From contig CANHVK010000014.1 of the NCBI GenBank assembly GCA_947464135.1, forward strand, positions 1-38,328: 38,328 nt of DNA, read 5' to 3'. Positions 7,926 through 16,280 of the stretch are shown one piece after another. The notes under the pieces were generated by a model. The model did no database searches, was not told the origin of the DNA, and worked only from the letters and a program-made list of their open reading frames with translations. Every line of letters starts with the position of its first letter. The first letter of the stretch is position 1. The DNA is from Flavobacteriia bacterium. GTDB lineage: Bacteria > Bacteroidota > Bacteroidia > Flavobacteriales_D > Crocinitomicaceae. Both the position numbers and the translations under genes were made by a program.

Positions 7926-8656
7926 TGAAATATCAACCGTTAGTATCTGTTATCATTCCTACGCATAATGCCGCTTCTACTTTACGTGAATCGTTAGAAA
8001 GTGTATTGAATCAAACATATATACAGGTTGAAATAATAGTAGTAGATTATCAATCAACAGATAATACTCGTGAAATCGTAAGGAGTTTTCCTTCTGTTAG
8101 ATTTTATTCTGAAGCTGAAAAAGGAGTTTACCAAGCAATGAATAGTGGCGTTGCACAAGCAAACGGAGAATGGTTATATTTTTTAGGTGCTGATGATTTA
8201 TTGTATAATTCCTTGGTTTTTAAAAACATATTTGAACATGAAATTCCTGAAAACACGCAACTTTTATTAGGAAAAGTTGAAAACATTGGAGCGGAACATT
8301 CCCTTGTAAAAACAATCTATGAAAATGCATTTAATCATTCTTTGTATTGGAGAAACACCCTTCACCACCAAGGGATTTTATATCATAAAAGCATCTTTGA
8401 TACATTCGAATACAATATAAATTATTCTATTTTAGCAGATTATGAATTAAACTTAAGATTATTTCTTGCAAAAACAAAAGCATTTCATTGTAAATTGTTT
8501 TTTGCTAAATCTTATGCTGGTGGAATTTCAAAACAATTCACCCACACATTATACAACGAAGAATCAGCATTAAAAAAAGAATTACTTCCTTTTATTCCAA
8601 GGTTGATTAATTACTTTGTTATAAAAATGAAACGTTTGATAAAGGTTAAAAGTTAA
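7925..8656 (+). CDS. Family 2 glycosyltransferase
   Basis: A 243-residue GT-A fold glycosyltransferase. It begins VSVIIPTHNAASTLRESL (7-24), has the nucleotide-binding aspartates D41 and D46 in VDYQSTDNT, the EKGVYQAMNSG block (65-75) common in WcaE-like GT2 enzymes, and GADD (88-91) at the DxD position. There is no transmembrane tail apart from a weakly hydrophobic C-terminus. The sugar donor and acceptor cannot be told. The start codon overlaps the omega-amidase stop by one base (TAATG). No other polysaccharide genes adjoin it, so this is an isolated GT in a metabolic operon. Confidence 0.88.
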   Translation: MKYQPLVSVIIPTHNAASTLRESLESVLNQTYIQVEIIVVDYQSTDNTREIVRSFPSVRFYSEAEKGVYQAMNSGVAQANGEWLYFLGADDLLYNSLVFKNIFEHEIPENTQLLLGKVENIGAEHSLVKTIYENAFNHSLYWRNTLHHQGILYHKSIFDTFEYNINYSILADYELNLRLFLAKTKAFHCKLFFAKSYAGGISKQFTHTLYNEESALKKELLPFIPRLINYFVIKMKRLIKVKS

Positions 8657-8669
8657 AGTTTCTCCTTCA

Positions 8670-9890
8670 TTATTTTATTTGATTGAATTGTTTTTGAATA
8701 GTTGTAATAGTGGAATTATTCAGACCTACATTTTTTGCTGTTAAATTCCACAAATCTATTGAAGTTTTTACCTCATCAATTATTTGTCGCGCATTTTTAA
8801 TCTTAAAATAGGAAGCTAACTGTATCAACTGTTTTTCAGATGGATTTTTACCTTCACCGTCATAAGTTGTACTATGAAATCCATGACCAGTTTGAGAAAA
8901 TGTTAAATCATATGCTGGGGCAAATTTCCACTTTCCAGTATGGTCCATTAAAAAAGAAAAATTCTTACTATGATCATCTAAATTATGTGAAAATAAATTG
9001 AATGCTGCCAATTTGAAAACCTTATCTAACGACTGTATATTTTTTTCAAGTTTATATGTTGCATCTAATAAATGACCGTAATCCATCGAACTCAAACGAA
9101 AATTATCACCTAACATACCTGCAGCAGTGTGCGAATGCAATCGTGTATTTCCAATTCTATCAAATCTTTTTGAACCAAAAAATGCCTTACCACTTTTACC
9201 ATAAAATAACTGTGAAGGTTGCATTTCAATTCCTGCTTTGATTGCTAATTGATAGTAAACGAATTCTATTTCCGCAATATCTATAGGATCAAATGATGAA
9301 GGGAATTTAATAATCCAATGCTCATATCCCTCAGGTAATTCATCAACTCCATAGATAAGATGATTATTTAAAGGATGATACCCTACGACTATTTTTGGAC
9401 GTGCACCGCCCGACGATCCACCAAGTTGATACAATTGTTCTAATATATCTGAAAAATCACCATCTAAAACTTGATTTACAGACTGATGAATATTATCTAA
9501 TTCAAAATCATTAGGTAGGACATTTTCAATTTCACTAATTGGTGTATAACTTAACGCTCCCATACCATTTGTTCCTACATAAGATAATCTATCTAACATT
9601 GAAATTGAAGATAAATAAAGACCCTTTGAAATCATTGCCCTATCAAATAATAATCTTCCCCATCCGTCTGGTAAGGAATCATAAAAAACACCAAACAATC
9701 CTTCGAATGGTTCTGTAGGTGCTTTATAAATTTGGTCTGAACATTTTAATTTGAATGGTGAGATTTCAATCTCTTTATCTAAAAATTGTGCTTCATATTT
9801 AAAAAAAATTGACTTCGATTCAGCGACTAATTCACCTACTTTATAAGTTCTATTTCCAATATTTAAATCGACAGAAAGTTTTTTTACCAT
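8670..9890 (-). CDS. hipA: HipA-family serine/threonine kinase toxin
   Basis: A 406-residue full-length HipA-like protein: an N-terminal HipA/couple domain (about 1-120, including PTEPFEGLFGVFYDSLPDGW), the glycine-rich loop GGSSGGARPK (157-166), kinase-lobe HWIIKFPSS (191-199), the catalytic segment HNLDDHSKNFS (D305 by alignment to NTDGHAKN of E. coli HipA) and PAYDL (D328, metal binding). Known HipA proteins phosphorylate targets such as glutamyl-tRNA synthetase; this family member's target is unknown. The cognate antitoxin gene lies 6 bases upstream. All key residues are present, so it is likely active. Convergent with the GT2 gene. Confidence 0.92.
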   Translation of the reverse strand: MVKKLSVDLNIGNRTYKVGELVAESKSIFFKYEAQFLDKEIEISPFKLKCSDQIYKAPTEPFEGLFGVFYDSLPDGWGRLLFDRAMISKGLYLSSISMLDRLSYVGTNGMGALSYTPISEIENVLPNDFELDNIHQSVNQVLDGDFSDILEQLYQLGGSSGGARPKIVVGYHPLNNHLIYGVDELPEGYEHWIIKFPSSFDPIDIAEIEFVYYQLAIKAGIEMQPSQLFYGKSGKAFFGSKRFDRIGNTRLHSHTAAGMLGDNFRLSSMDYGHLLDATYKLEKNIQSLDKVFKLAAFNLFSHNLDDHSKNFSFLMDHTGKWKFAPAYDLTFSQTGHGFHSTTYDGEGKNPSEKQLIQLASYFKIKNARQIIDEVKTSIDLWNLTAKNVGLNNSTITTIQKQFNQIK

Positions 9891-9896
9891 ATCACA

Positions 9897-10175
9897 TTAC
9901 TTTGAAAATAACTTACGTACACGATCCATTTCATCGTCGATATAAAATACTGCATCAAAATCTGACAAACGATCAAAATAATGAGACAATCGTAATAAGG
10001 AAGAAAGGGAAATTTCTCCTGATTGTTCAAATCGTTTGATACTTCCCAATGATATTCCTGTTCGCAATGCTAAATCTGATTGTGTCAATTTACATTGTTT
10101 GCGCAATTTTTTATGTTTTTGTGCTATTTCCATTGAAACATCATCTGGATGTTTATCGATTGAAAATTTTCCCAT
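9897..10175 (-). CDS. hipB: HipB-like XRE-family antitoxin/repressor
   Basis: A 92-residue protein with an HTH_3 (XRE) domain around residues 18-75: LRKQCKLTQSDLALRTGISLGSIKRFE contains the two DNA-binding helices. The short C-terminal helix (DEMDRVRKLFSK) is where HipB-type antitoxins contact HipA. The order antitoxin then toxin, 6 bases apart, is the classic hipBA arrangement. Autoregulation is likely: a 17-bp direct repeat lies immediately before its start codon. Confidence 0.88.
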   Translation of the reverse strand: MGKFSIDKHPDDVSMEIAQKHKKLRKQCKLTQSDLALRTGISLGSIKRFEQSGEISLSSLLRLSHYFDRLSDFDAVFYIDDEMDRVRKLFSK

Positions 10176-10176
10176 T

Positions 10177-10233
10177 AAGACTAATATTTTATCTAAAATA
10201 ATAAAATTTAGGCTAAAAGACTAATATTTTATC
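10177..10233 (-). promoter_or_regulatory. Direct-repeat operator of hipBA
   Basis: AAGACTAATATTTTATC occurs twice, at 10177-10193 and 10217-10233, spaced by exactly 40 bases. The proximal copy is one base from the hipB ATG; the distal copy covers the stop codon of the glycosyltransferase gene (10229-10231). Between them lies an imperfect inverted repeat (CTAAA...TTTAG). The likely reading is a HipB operator, but a short duplication left by insertion of hipBA is also possible. Confidence 0.6.
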
Positions 10234-11329
10234 CAAAAAATACAGTTTCTAACACCTTGGTTTCATTTTCCCAAGTGTAATTTTGTTTCACTGCTTGTTG
10301 ATTTTGTTTTATTTTTTCGTAACGAACAGAATCTTCAGACAAACTTATAATTGCATTTGCAATTGTTTGGGGTTGATTATCTTTGATAATAATTCCAACA
10401 TCTTCTTTATCAATTATTTTTCGAACTTCCGGTGTTCCCAAACTTATAAAAGGCAAGGATGCGTGGATATAATCAAACACCTTGTTAGGTAATGAATATT
10501 CAAAACTCTTCCCTACAGGTGATTCCAAGGCTATCCCAACAAATGCTTGAAAGGTGTATTGAATCATTTCTGGATATGGCAGTTTACCTGTAAAAATAAC
10601 GCGGTTTTGTAATCCTAATTGTTGCACTAATGCTTTTAAATCAGGTTCTAACTCGCCATAACCTGCCAAGACAAAAAGAAACTCATCTGGTAAAAATGAA
10701 ATCGCTTTGATTGTTTCTTCCAATCCTCGATTAGGATTGAATACTCCTTGATATAAGATTACTTTTTTAGAAGGAAAAAACGTTTTATGGGTTGGAATAG
10801 GAAAATGGGTAAGCGATGGAAAATTTCGAACCAATTTAAAATCGATGCCATACTTTGATTTATATACTTCAGATATTGGTTCAGAAACGGTATAGGCTTT
10901 TGAAACTTTAGGAAGAAATCTTTCTTCCATTTTCATCCAAATATTTCTCACTTTTTCTCTACCCTGTAATCCAACCGATTCTGTAAAATATTCGTGACTA
11001 TCATAAATAACTGGAACACGCTTTATTTTAGCAAGTAAAGAACAAGCAAGCAAAGTATCTAAATCATTGGAAACGATTAAATCTACTTTTCGAAATAACC
11101 CATAAAAGTAGAAACGAAGGTTATATTCAAGATAAAATAAGAATGAAGTATTAAAGACTAATTTGAATCTTTTCGTCTTAAACGGAACTTTTAGTTCAAA
11201 TTCCGATGTTTTTCTTCCAACAATTAGAACGTTTTCTCCTTTTTCAACTAAAAAAGAAGCTACTTTTTGTACACGGATATCTGTATAAATATCGGATGTG
11301 ACGGCGACTATAATATTTCTTTTCGGCAA
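10229..11329 (-). CDS. Family 4 (GT-B) glycosyltransferase
   Basis: A 366-residue GT-B fold glycosyltransferase. The N-terminal half has VTSDIYTDIRVQKVASFLVEKG and a DSHEYFTES block; the C-terminal half carries ILYQGVFNPNRGLEETI, VLAGYGELEPDL, VIFTGKLPYPEM and the donor-binding GIALESPVGKSFEYSLPNK. No signal peptide is seen. The first codon is TTG (11327-11329), one base after the TPR gene's stop, with GGAG about eight bases upstream; no in-frame ATG is available before a stop. It is the last gene of a lipoprotein-TPR-glycosyltransferase unit. Substrate unknown. Confidence 0.87.
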   Translation of the reverse strand: MPKRNIIVAVTSDIYTDIRVQKVASFLVEKGENVLIVGRKTSEFELKVPFKTKRFKLVFNTSFLFYLEYNLRFYFYGLFRKVDLIVSNDLDTLLACSLLAKIKRVPVIYDSHEYFTESVGLQGREKVRNIWMKMEERFLPKVSKAYTVSEPISEVYKSKYGIDFKLVRNFPSLTHFPIPTHKTFFPSKKVILYQGVFNPNRGLEETIKAISFLPDEFLFVLAGYGELEPDLKALVQQLGLQNRVIFTGKLPYPEMIQYTFQAFVGIALESPVGKSFEYSLPNKVFDYIHASLPFISLGTPEVRKIIDKEDVGIIIKDNQPQTIANAIISLSEDSVRYEKIKQNQQAVKQNYTWENETKVLETVFFG

Positions 11330-11330
11330 C

Positions 11331-13169
11331 TTAATTCTCCATTAAATCTTCCGCATCCATTTTATCACCACGAAGAATACGTAATCGTTTACGTGCCTCT
11401 ACCCCATAGAGACTACCTTTGTATTTAAACAATATTTTCTTATAATACTCTATCGCCTTCTCTTTGTCTTTCAATTGATTTTCATAAATTGTGCCTAATT
11501 GAAAAAGAGCGTCATCTGCAAGAATATCTTCTGAATGATTCAATAATAATTTATCTAAAAGAGCTATTGCATCTTGCCATTTTCCTTGTTGTTGATATGC
11601 TTGTGATTTACGAAGTAAAATCTCATCATTTAACCCGTGATATGGGAAAACAGAAGCAATAGAATCATATAATTGAAAAGCTTGATTGTATTGGTGTTGT
11701 TCCAATAATAAATCAGCTCGTGCAAATTGTCGCATAGCAGTATAATTACTATCTAACCCAAAATTATCTGTAATTAAAAGAGATAATTTCAATGCATCGT
11801 TCGCAATTAATTTAGATGTTGATTCCTTTAAAACATCCAATTGGGACTGTGCAAACTTAAAATCACCATCGTAATAAAAAATTCGGGCATTTTTAAATTT
11901 TGCTTCGAATCCAATTGTTTCAAATTTAAAATCTTTATCGATTTGCATATATAAAATGGAAGCTTCCCAAATATCATCTTTTAATACATAAATATCGGCC
12001 AAAAGCATTTTAGATTCTGCAACTTGTAGACCAGATAGACCGGGCATTTTGATTGAGTTTTCCAAAAGAACAATAGCAGTATCTGCCTGATTTGCATAAA
12101 ACGCATTGATGTGCGCTAATTCACGAACAAGAGTTAGTGTATTTCTAGTTTTTCCAAGTCTTTGAATGGTTAGTTTATACTCAGAAACTACATTGTTAAC
12201 CTCATCTAATGTGAAATTTCTCTGTTCTGTTAATTCCAAAAACCGCGTATGTAAAATAGATTGTTCCGCTTGATAATAATAAGGATACCCTTGACCTTGT
12301 TTCACTAAATATTCAAACCCTTTTCGAGCTAACGCATATTCTTTATTTTGTGCCAATAAGTTAGCTAAATCAAAAACACGACTCCCATCCCCTTTTGTTC
12401 GTTTGTCCATTGCTTGTGCTTGATTTAAAGCCAAACCAAACTGACGTTTTTGGGTGTAAAACCACATTAACATTTCGTCATAAATAATATCACCATTTCT
12501 GCGTTGTACTTTATCAAGCAAAGAATTTCGTAACAGTTCACCCGTTGGATTGTCTTCCTGTGAAAAATCAATATAGGTTGCAAATGTTGATTGAATTAAT
12601 TCCATCTGCTCTGGTTTATACTCCAATAAATCAAGTAATTCATCAATCATTTTTTGAGTTTGTTGCTGTGATGCATAATAATCAGCAAACTGCAAATTCA
12701 ATGGATAATCTTGTTTCAAATATTTACGACCTTGCTGAAGTAATTGAAATGAAAATTCCTTTTTTCCTTTTGACTTGAACAAGGTGTATAATTCTAATAT
12801 ACGAATGCTTGAAGAAGCATTTTCTTCAATTAAACTGTGATACATTTTTTGAGCTGATTTAGCTTGATCGTGAGTTTCATAAAAATCAGCCAACATTACA
12901 CTATACCCAAGTTCTTCAGAAAACAAGTCAACTTGTTTTTTTAATAATTTCTCAGCTTCTTTTTCCTTTTGTGTTTTTAATAAACACTCATAGTAACGAG
13001 TAAAGGTAAACTTGCTATTTTCCTTCTGAAATACTTTTTGACAGTATGGTAAAGCCTTCTCAAAATCACCACGTGAAAAATAATATTGAGCTAATTGTTG
13101 GTCTGTGCTTTCTTGAGCAAACAAAGAGATAGAAAACAACCAAAAGAAAACAATTAAGCGAAACTTCAT
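11331..13169 (-). CDS. Secreted TPR-repeat protein
   Basis: A 612-residue protein with an N-terminal signal peptide (MKFRLIVFFWLFSISLFAQ, cleavage after residue 18 or 19) and tetratricopeptide-like helices over most of its length, for example YYFSRGDFEKALPYCQKV at the start and QLGTIYENQLKDKEKAIEYY near the end, where the best TPRs lie (residues about 500-595). Probably periplasmic. It is 3 bases after the lipoprotein gene and 1 base before the GT4 gene, so the three form one operon. TPR scaffolds of this type usually assemble protein complexes; no partner can be named from the sequence. Confidence 0.85.
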   Translation of the reverse strand: MKFRLIVFFWLFSISLFAQESTDQQLAQYYFSRGDFEKALPYCQKVFQKENSKFTFTRYYECLLKTQKEKEAEKLLKKQVDLFSEELGYSVMLADFYETHDQAKSAQKMYHSLIEENASSSIRILELYTLFKSKGKKEFSFQLLQQGRKYLKQDYPLNLQFADYYASQQQTQKMIDELLDLLEYKPEQMELIQSTFATYIDFSQEDNPTGELLRNSLLDKVQRRNGDIIYDEMLMWFYTQKRQFGLALNQAQAMDKRTKGDGSRVFDLANLLAQNKEYALARKGFEYLVKQGQGYPYYYQAEQSILHTRFLELTEQRNFTLDEVNNVVSEYKLTIQRLGKTRNTLTLVRELAHINAFYANQADTAIVLLENSIKMPGLSGLQVAESKMLLADIYVLKDDIWEASILYMQIDKDFKFETIGFEAKFKNARIFYYDGDFKFAQSQLDVLKESTSKLIANDALKLSLLITDNFGLDSNYTAMRQFARADLLLEQHQYNQAFQLYDSIASVFPYHGLNDEILLRKSQAYQQQGKWQDAIALLDKLLLNHSEDILADDALFQLGTIYENQLKDKEKAIEYYKKILFKYKGSLYGVEARKRLRILRGDKMDAEDLMEN

Positions 13170-13172
13170 TGT

Positions 13173-13709
13173 TTATTTATCAGTAAATGTGGAAACAAAT
13201 TTTTCGATTTCAGGATGTACTTTATGAAACTCTTGAATATTTTCTCTTTGTACACGTTCTAAATCAACTAACAACGCATGTAAATCATTTACTTTTTTGG
13301 TTTCAAATTTTACGAATTTTTCATAATTCACACGTTCACCATTTCCAGATTCAATATCTCTATATAAACTCTCAACCGAATTTTTTACATCTTGTGAACC
13401 AAATAGGATTTTATTATTATACCCTTCAATTGCAGAAAGATGACGAAATATTTTACCGTATTCTTCCAATTTTTTAGCCGTTTCTAAGTCTATTGTATCA
13501 TCACCAATATTATCTTGGATTTTAATATTGGTTTCTTTCATTGCATAAATAATTTCCTCAACAGTATCTTTTTTGAGTTGTTCAAATTCAACTTGAATAC
13601 TATCAATACGTTGATCCAAAGAAGTTAATTGGTCTAAATGTTCTTGTTTAGACATATCCAAACACGATGTGAATGCCAATAATCCAAGGATAAAAAATGC
13701 GTATTTCAT
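13173..13709 (-). CDS. Predicted coiled-coil lipoprotein
   Basis: A 178-residue protein with a lipobox ending LLAFTSC, making Cys16 the lipidated residue. The mature region is almost entirely charged and helical, with a likely coiled coil near residues 25-60 (LDQRIDSIQVEFEQLKKD). No family is recognised. First gene of the operon with the TPR protein and the GT4 glycosyltransferase; a TATGTTTG -7 match lies about 60 bases upstream. Likely anchored in the inner or outer membrane facing the periplasm. Confidence 0.8.
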   Translation of the reverse strand: MKYAFFILGLLAFTSCLDMSKQEHLDQLTSLDQRIDSIQVEFEQLKKDTVEEIIYAMKETNIKIQDNIGDDTIDLETAKKLEEYGKIFRHLSAIEGYNNKILFGSQDVKNSVESLYRDIESGNGERVNYEKFVKFETKKVNDLHALLVDLERVQRENIQEFHKVHPEIEKFVSTFTDK

Positions 13710-13768
13710 AATGAATTGTTTCTAGCTACTAAAATACAATTTATGTTTTAACTATTAAAATATTCGAC

Positions 13769-13776
13769 CAAACATA
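13769..13776 (-). promoter_or_regulatory. Putative -7 promoter element of the lipoprotein-TPR-GT4 operon
   Basis: TATGTTTG on the minus strand is a perfect TAnnTTTG match, 59 bases before the lipoprotein ATG. A TTG 25 bases further upstream could be the -33 element, though the spacing is longer than usual. Confidence 0.45.
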
Positions 13777-13831
13777 CATGTAACATTAGTAAAAAAGAAA
13801 CCAAATAAAAGTAAAAGAATCTAATTTTTAT

Positions 13832-13839
13832 TATTTTTG
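13832..13839 (+). promoter_or_regulatory. Putative -7 promoter element of the Fic gene
   Basis: TATTTTTG matches TAnnTTTG and overlaps the first of two operator-like repeats by two bases. No clear -33 element is seen. Transcription would start almost at the coding region, so the mRNA may be nearly leaderless. Confidence 0.5.
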
Positions 13840-13861
13840 ATACTATCAAATGATACTATCA
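13838..13861 (+). promoter_or_regulatory. Tandem operator-like repeats abutting the Fic start codon
   Basis: TGATACTATCA occurs at 13838-13848 and again at 13851-13861, a 13-base period. Each copy is itself an odd-centred palindrome (TGATA, one base, TATCA). The second copy touches the ATG at 13862, and the first overlaps the -7 element. A repressor bound here would block transcription; the winged-helix C-terminus of the Fic protein is a candidate, by inference. Confidence 0.65.
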
Positions 13862-14818
13862 ATGAAACCTCCTTATCAAATAACTCCAAAGATTTTAAAG
13901 TTAATAACTTCTATATCAGAAAAAATAGGGGAGGTAAATGCTAGTTTCTTGATAAAACAATCTCCAAAACTACGCAAACAAAATAGAATCAAAACGATTC
14001 ATTCTTCATTGAAGATTGAAGGTAATACATTATCGGAAGAGCAAATAACTGCCATCATCGATAATCAGCATATAATTGGCCCACAAAAAGACATACAAGA
14101 AGTTCAAAATGCTATTCAAGTTTATGAAAAATTGAATACGTTCAAAGTAAGTTATTCTAAAAGTTTCTTAAAAGCACATCAATTATTAATGCAAGGTTTA
14201 ATCGATGATGCCGGAAAATATAGAAAAAAAGGGGTAGGAATTGTTAAAGGAGATGAAGTTGAACACATAGCACCACCCTTTGAAAATGTACCTTACTTAA
14301 TGGAAGATTTATTCAACTATCTAAAAAATAAGAATGAAATTACCTTAATTAAAAGTTGTGTTTTTCATTATGAAATGGAATTCATTCACCCTTTTTTAGA
14401 TGGAAATGGAAGAATGGGAAGACTTTGGCAAACATTGATTTTAATGGATGAATATCCAGTATTTGAATTTTTACCATTTGAAACTTTAATCCAACAATCA
14501 CAACAAGCCTATTACGATGCACTTGCCTTGAGCGATAAAAGTGGAGAATCAACTCCTTTTGTAGAGTATATGCTTGAAGTAATTTTAAATGCATTAACAT
14601 CACTACTACTTTTCAATGGAAGAATAATGAAAGACATAGATCGGCTACATTATTTCTCACAAATTCAAAAACAATCCTTTACTCGAAAAGACTATATGAA
14701 TACGTTTAAAGATATATCAACCGCAACTGCAAGTAGAGATTTAAAAAAGGGAGTAATGTTAGGTCTTTATACTACTTCAGGCGAAAAAAACAAAACTATT
14801 TATACACCAATTCATTAA
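13862..14818 (+). CDS. Class II (N-terminally autoinhibited) Fic AMP-transferase with winged helix
   Basis: A 318-residue Fic protein. The catalytic loop HPFLDGNGRMGR starts at H176; the autoinhibitory motif S-x-x-x-E-G is seen in SSLKIEGN (S49 to E53 and G54), placing it in class II. The C-terminus (about 265-318, with TFKDISTATASRDLKKG) is a winged-helix DNA-binding domain. Such proteins transfer AMP to target proteins; targets here are unknown. I take the ATG at 13862 (MKPPYQITPKIL, the common family N-terminus) instead of the one at 13850, which lies in the operator repeats. No separate antitoxin gene adjoins it. It converges with radA, sharing four bases at the stop codons. Confidence 0.92.
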   Translation: MKPPYQITPKILKLITSISEKIGEVNASFLIKQSPKLRKQNRIKTIHSSLKIEGNTLSEEQITAIIDNQHIIGPQKDIQEVQNAIQVYEKLNTFKVSYSKSFLKAHQLLMQGLIDDAGKYRKKGVGIVKGDEVEHIAPPFENVPYLMEDLFNYLKNKNEITLIKSCVFHYEMEFIHPFLDGNGRMGRLWQTLILMDEYPVFEFLPFETLIQQSQQAYYDALALSDKSGESTPFVEYMLEVILNALTSLLLFNGRIMKDIDRLHYFSQIQKQSFTRKDYMNTFKDISTATASRDLKKGVMLGLYTTSGEKNKTIYTPIH

Positions 14819-16179
14819 GCAAACAACGCCTTCAAAACTTCATCTATTCTTGAACACAGTACGAGTTCAATTTTATGATTTTTCTGTGCAATACCTTTAT
14901 TGAAAGCTGAAATGATAATTTTTTCAAAGCCTAATTTTTCAGCTTCTGAAATCCGTTGTTCGATACGGTTCACTGGCCTGATTTCACCTGATAGTCCTAC
15001 CTCTGCTGACAAACAAATATTTTTAGGTACTGGTAAGTCTGCGTTGGAAGAAAGTACAGAAGCAACTACCGCTAAATCGATTGCTGGATCATCTACACGA
15101 ATTCCACCTGCAATATTTAAAAAGACATCCTTTGCACCTAATTTAAAACCACAACGCTTTTCCATTACCGCTAACAACATATTTAACCTACGTAAGTCAA
15201 AACCAGTTGATGAACGTTGAGGAGTTCCATAAGCTGCCGTGCTCACTAAGGCTTGAACTTCAATCAACATAGGACGCAACCCTTCTAATGTAGAGGCGAT
15301 AGAAATTCCACTCAACGATGCATCCGTATTTGTGATTAATACTTCCGAAGGATTTTCAACTTGTCGTAAACCTGAACCCAACATTTCGTATATGCCCAAT
15401 TCATTTGTACTTCCAAAACGGTTTTTAATTGTACGCAATAAACGATATACATGGTTACGGTCTCCTTCAAATTGCAATACCACATCCACCATATGTTCCA
15501 ATACTTTTGGTCCTGCCAATGCTCCTTCTTTTGTGATGTGACCTATCAAAAATACCGGAACCTCTGTTTGTTTAGCATAACGTAACAATTGAGCGGTACA
15601 TTCACGAACTTGCGAAATACTTCCCGGAGAACTTTCTATATGGGTACTAAATAAAGTTTGGATGGAATCTATGACCAACAATTGTGGTTTCACTTCTTCT
15701 GCTTGCAAGAAAATATTTTGCAGATTGGTTTCTGTTAAAATAAAACACTGTTCGTTATCCAATCCAATTCGTTCTGCGCGCATTTTTATTTGTTGCTCAC
15801 TCTCCTCACCCGAAACATACAACACACACAATTGCTTTTCCAATACAGCCAATTGAAGCATTAAGGTAGATTTTCCAATACCAGGTTCACCTCCAAATAA
15901 TATCAACGAACCAGGAACCATTCCTTCTCCTAAAACGCGATTTAGTTCTTTGTCTTGTAAGATGATACGTGTTTCAGATTTACGTTCTATATGCTGAAGG
16001 ATTTGAGGTTTTGCAGACTTTCCACTGCTTGTAGAAAACGCAACTACTTTGCCATCTGCTTCGCCTACAATTTCTTCTACAAACGTATTCCATTCTCCGC
16101 ACGAAGGACATTTCCCTAACCATTTAGCCGTTTGATGACCACACGACTGACAAAAAAATGCTGTTTTGATTTTAGCCAT
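14815..16179 (-). CDS. radA: DNA repair protein RadA
   Basis: A DnaB-type branch-migration helicase involved in recombinational repair. The N-terminal C4 zinc finger (C10, C13, C24, C27 in CQSCG and CPSCGEW), Walker A GEPGIGKST (97-105), Walker B LLVIDSIQT, the RadA-specific KNRFG motif (252-256) and the C-terminal Lon-protease-like domain are all present; 454 residues is the usual size. I start at ATG 16179 (MAKIKTAFFCQSCG); the longer frame opens with TTG two codons earlier. Its stop overlaps the stop of the convergent Fic gene by four bases. Confidence 0.97.
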   Translation of the reverse strand: MAKIKTAFFCQSCGHQTAKWLGKCPSCGEWNTFVEEIVGEADGKVVAFSTSSGKSAKPQILQHIERKSETRIILQDKELNRVLGEGMVPGSLILFGGEPGIGKSTLMLQLAVLEKQLCVLYVSGEESEQQIKMRAERIGLDNEQCFILTETNLQNIFLQAEEVKPQLLVIDSIQTLFSTHIESSPGSISQVRECTAQLLRYAKQTEVPVFLIGHITKEGALAGPKVLEHMVDVVLQFEGDRNHVYRLLRTIKNRFGSTNELGIYEMLGSGLRQVENPSEVLITNTDASLSGISIASTLEGLRPMLIEVQALVSTAAYGTPQRSSTGFDLRRLNMLLAVMEKRCGFKLGAKDVFLNIAGGIRVDDPAIDLAVVASVLSSNADLPVPKNICLSAEVGLSGEIRPVNRIEQRISEAEKLGFEKIIISAFNKGIAQKNHKIELVLCSRIDEVLKALFA

Positions 16180-16189
16180 ATTCAAAATT

Positions 16190-16253
16190 AAGACAAAAGA
16201 CGAAAAGAATAAAGATGAAAAGATAAAAGACCATCAGACAATAGAAGAAAGAC
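16190..16253 (+). repeat. Polypurine degenerate short repeat upstream of radA
   Basis: The plus strand here is almost wholly A and G with regular AAAAGAY-like blocks of 7-8 bases (AAAAGAC, AAAAGAT, AAAGATG). On the transcribed strand for radA it is a CT-rich leader. No gene or hairpin is apparent. It lies between mmpB and radA. Confidence 0.5.
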
Positions 16254-16280
16254 TTAATTTTCAGAGAAAACAGTATGATG

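Noticed and set aside
13850-13861. In-frame upstream ATG for the Fic gene
   Set aside because: It lies in the operator-like repeats, and the family N-terminus MKPPY begins at 13862.
14382-14603. Minus-strand ORF within the Fic gene
   Set aside because: It is a shadow of the Fic coding region, with no start context or recognisable motif.
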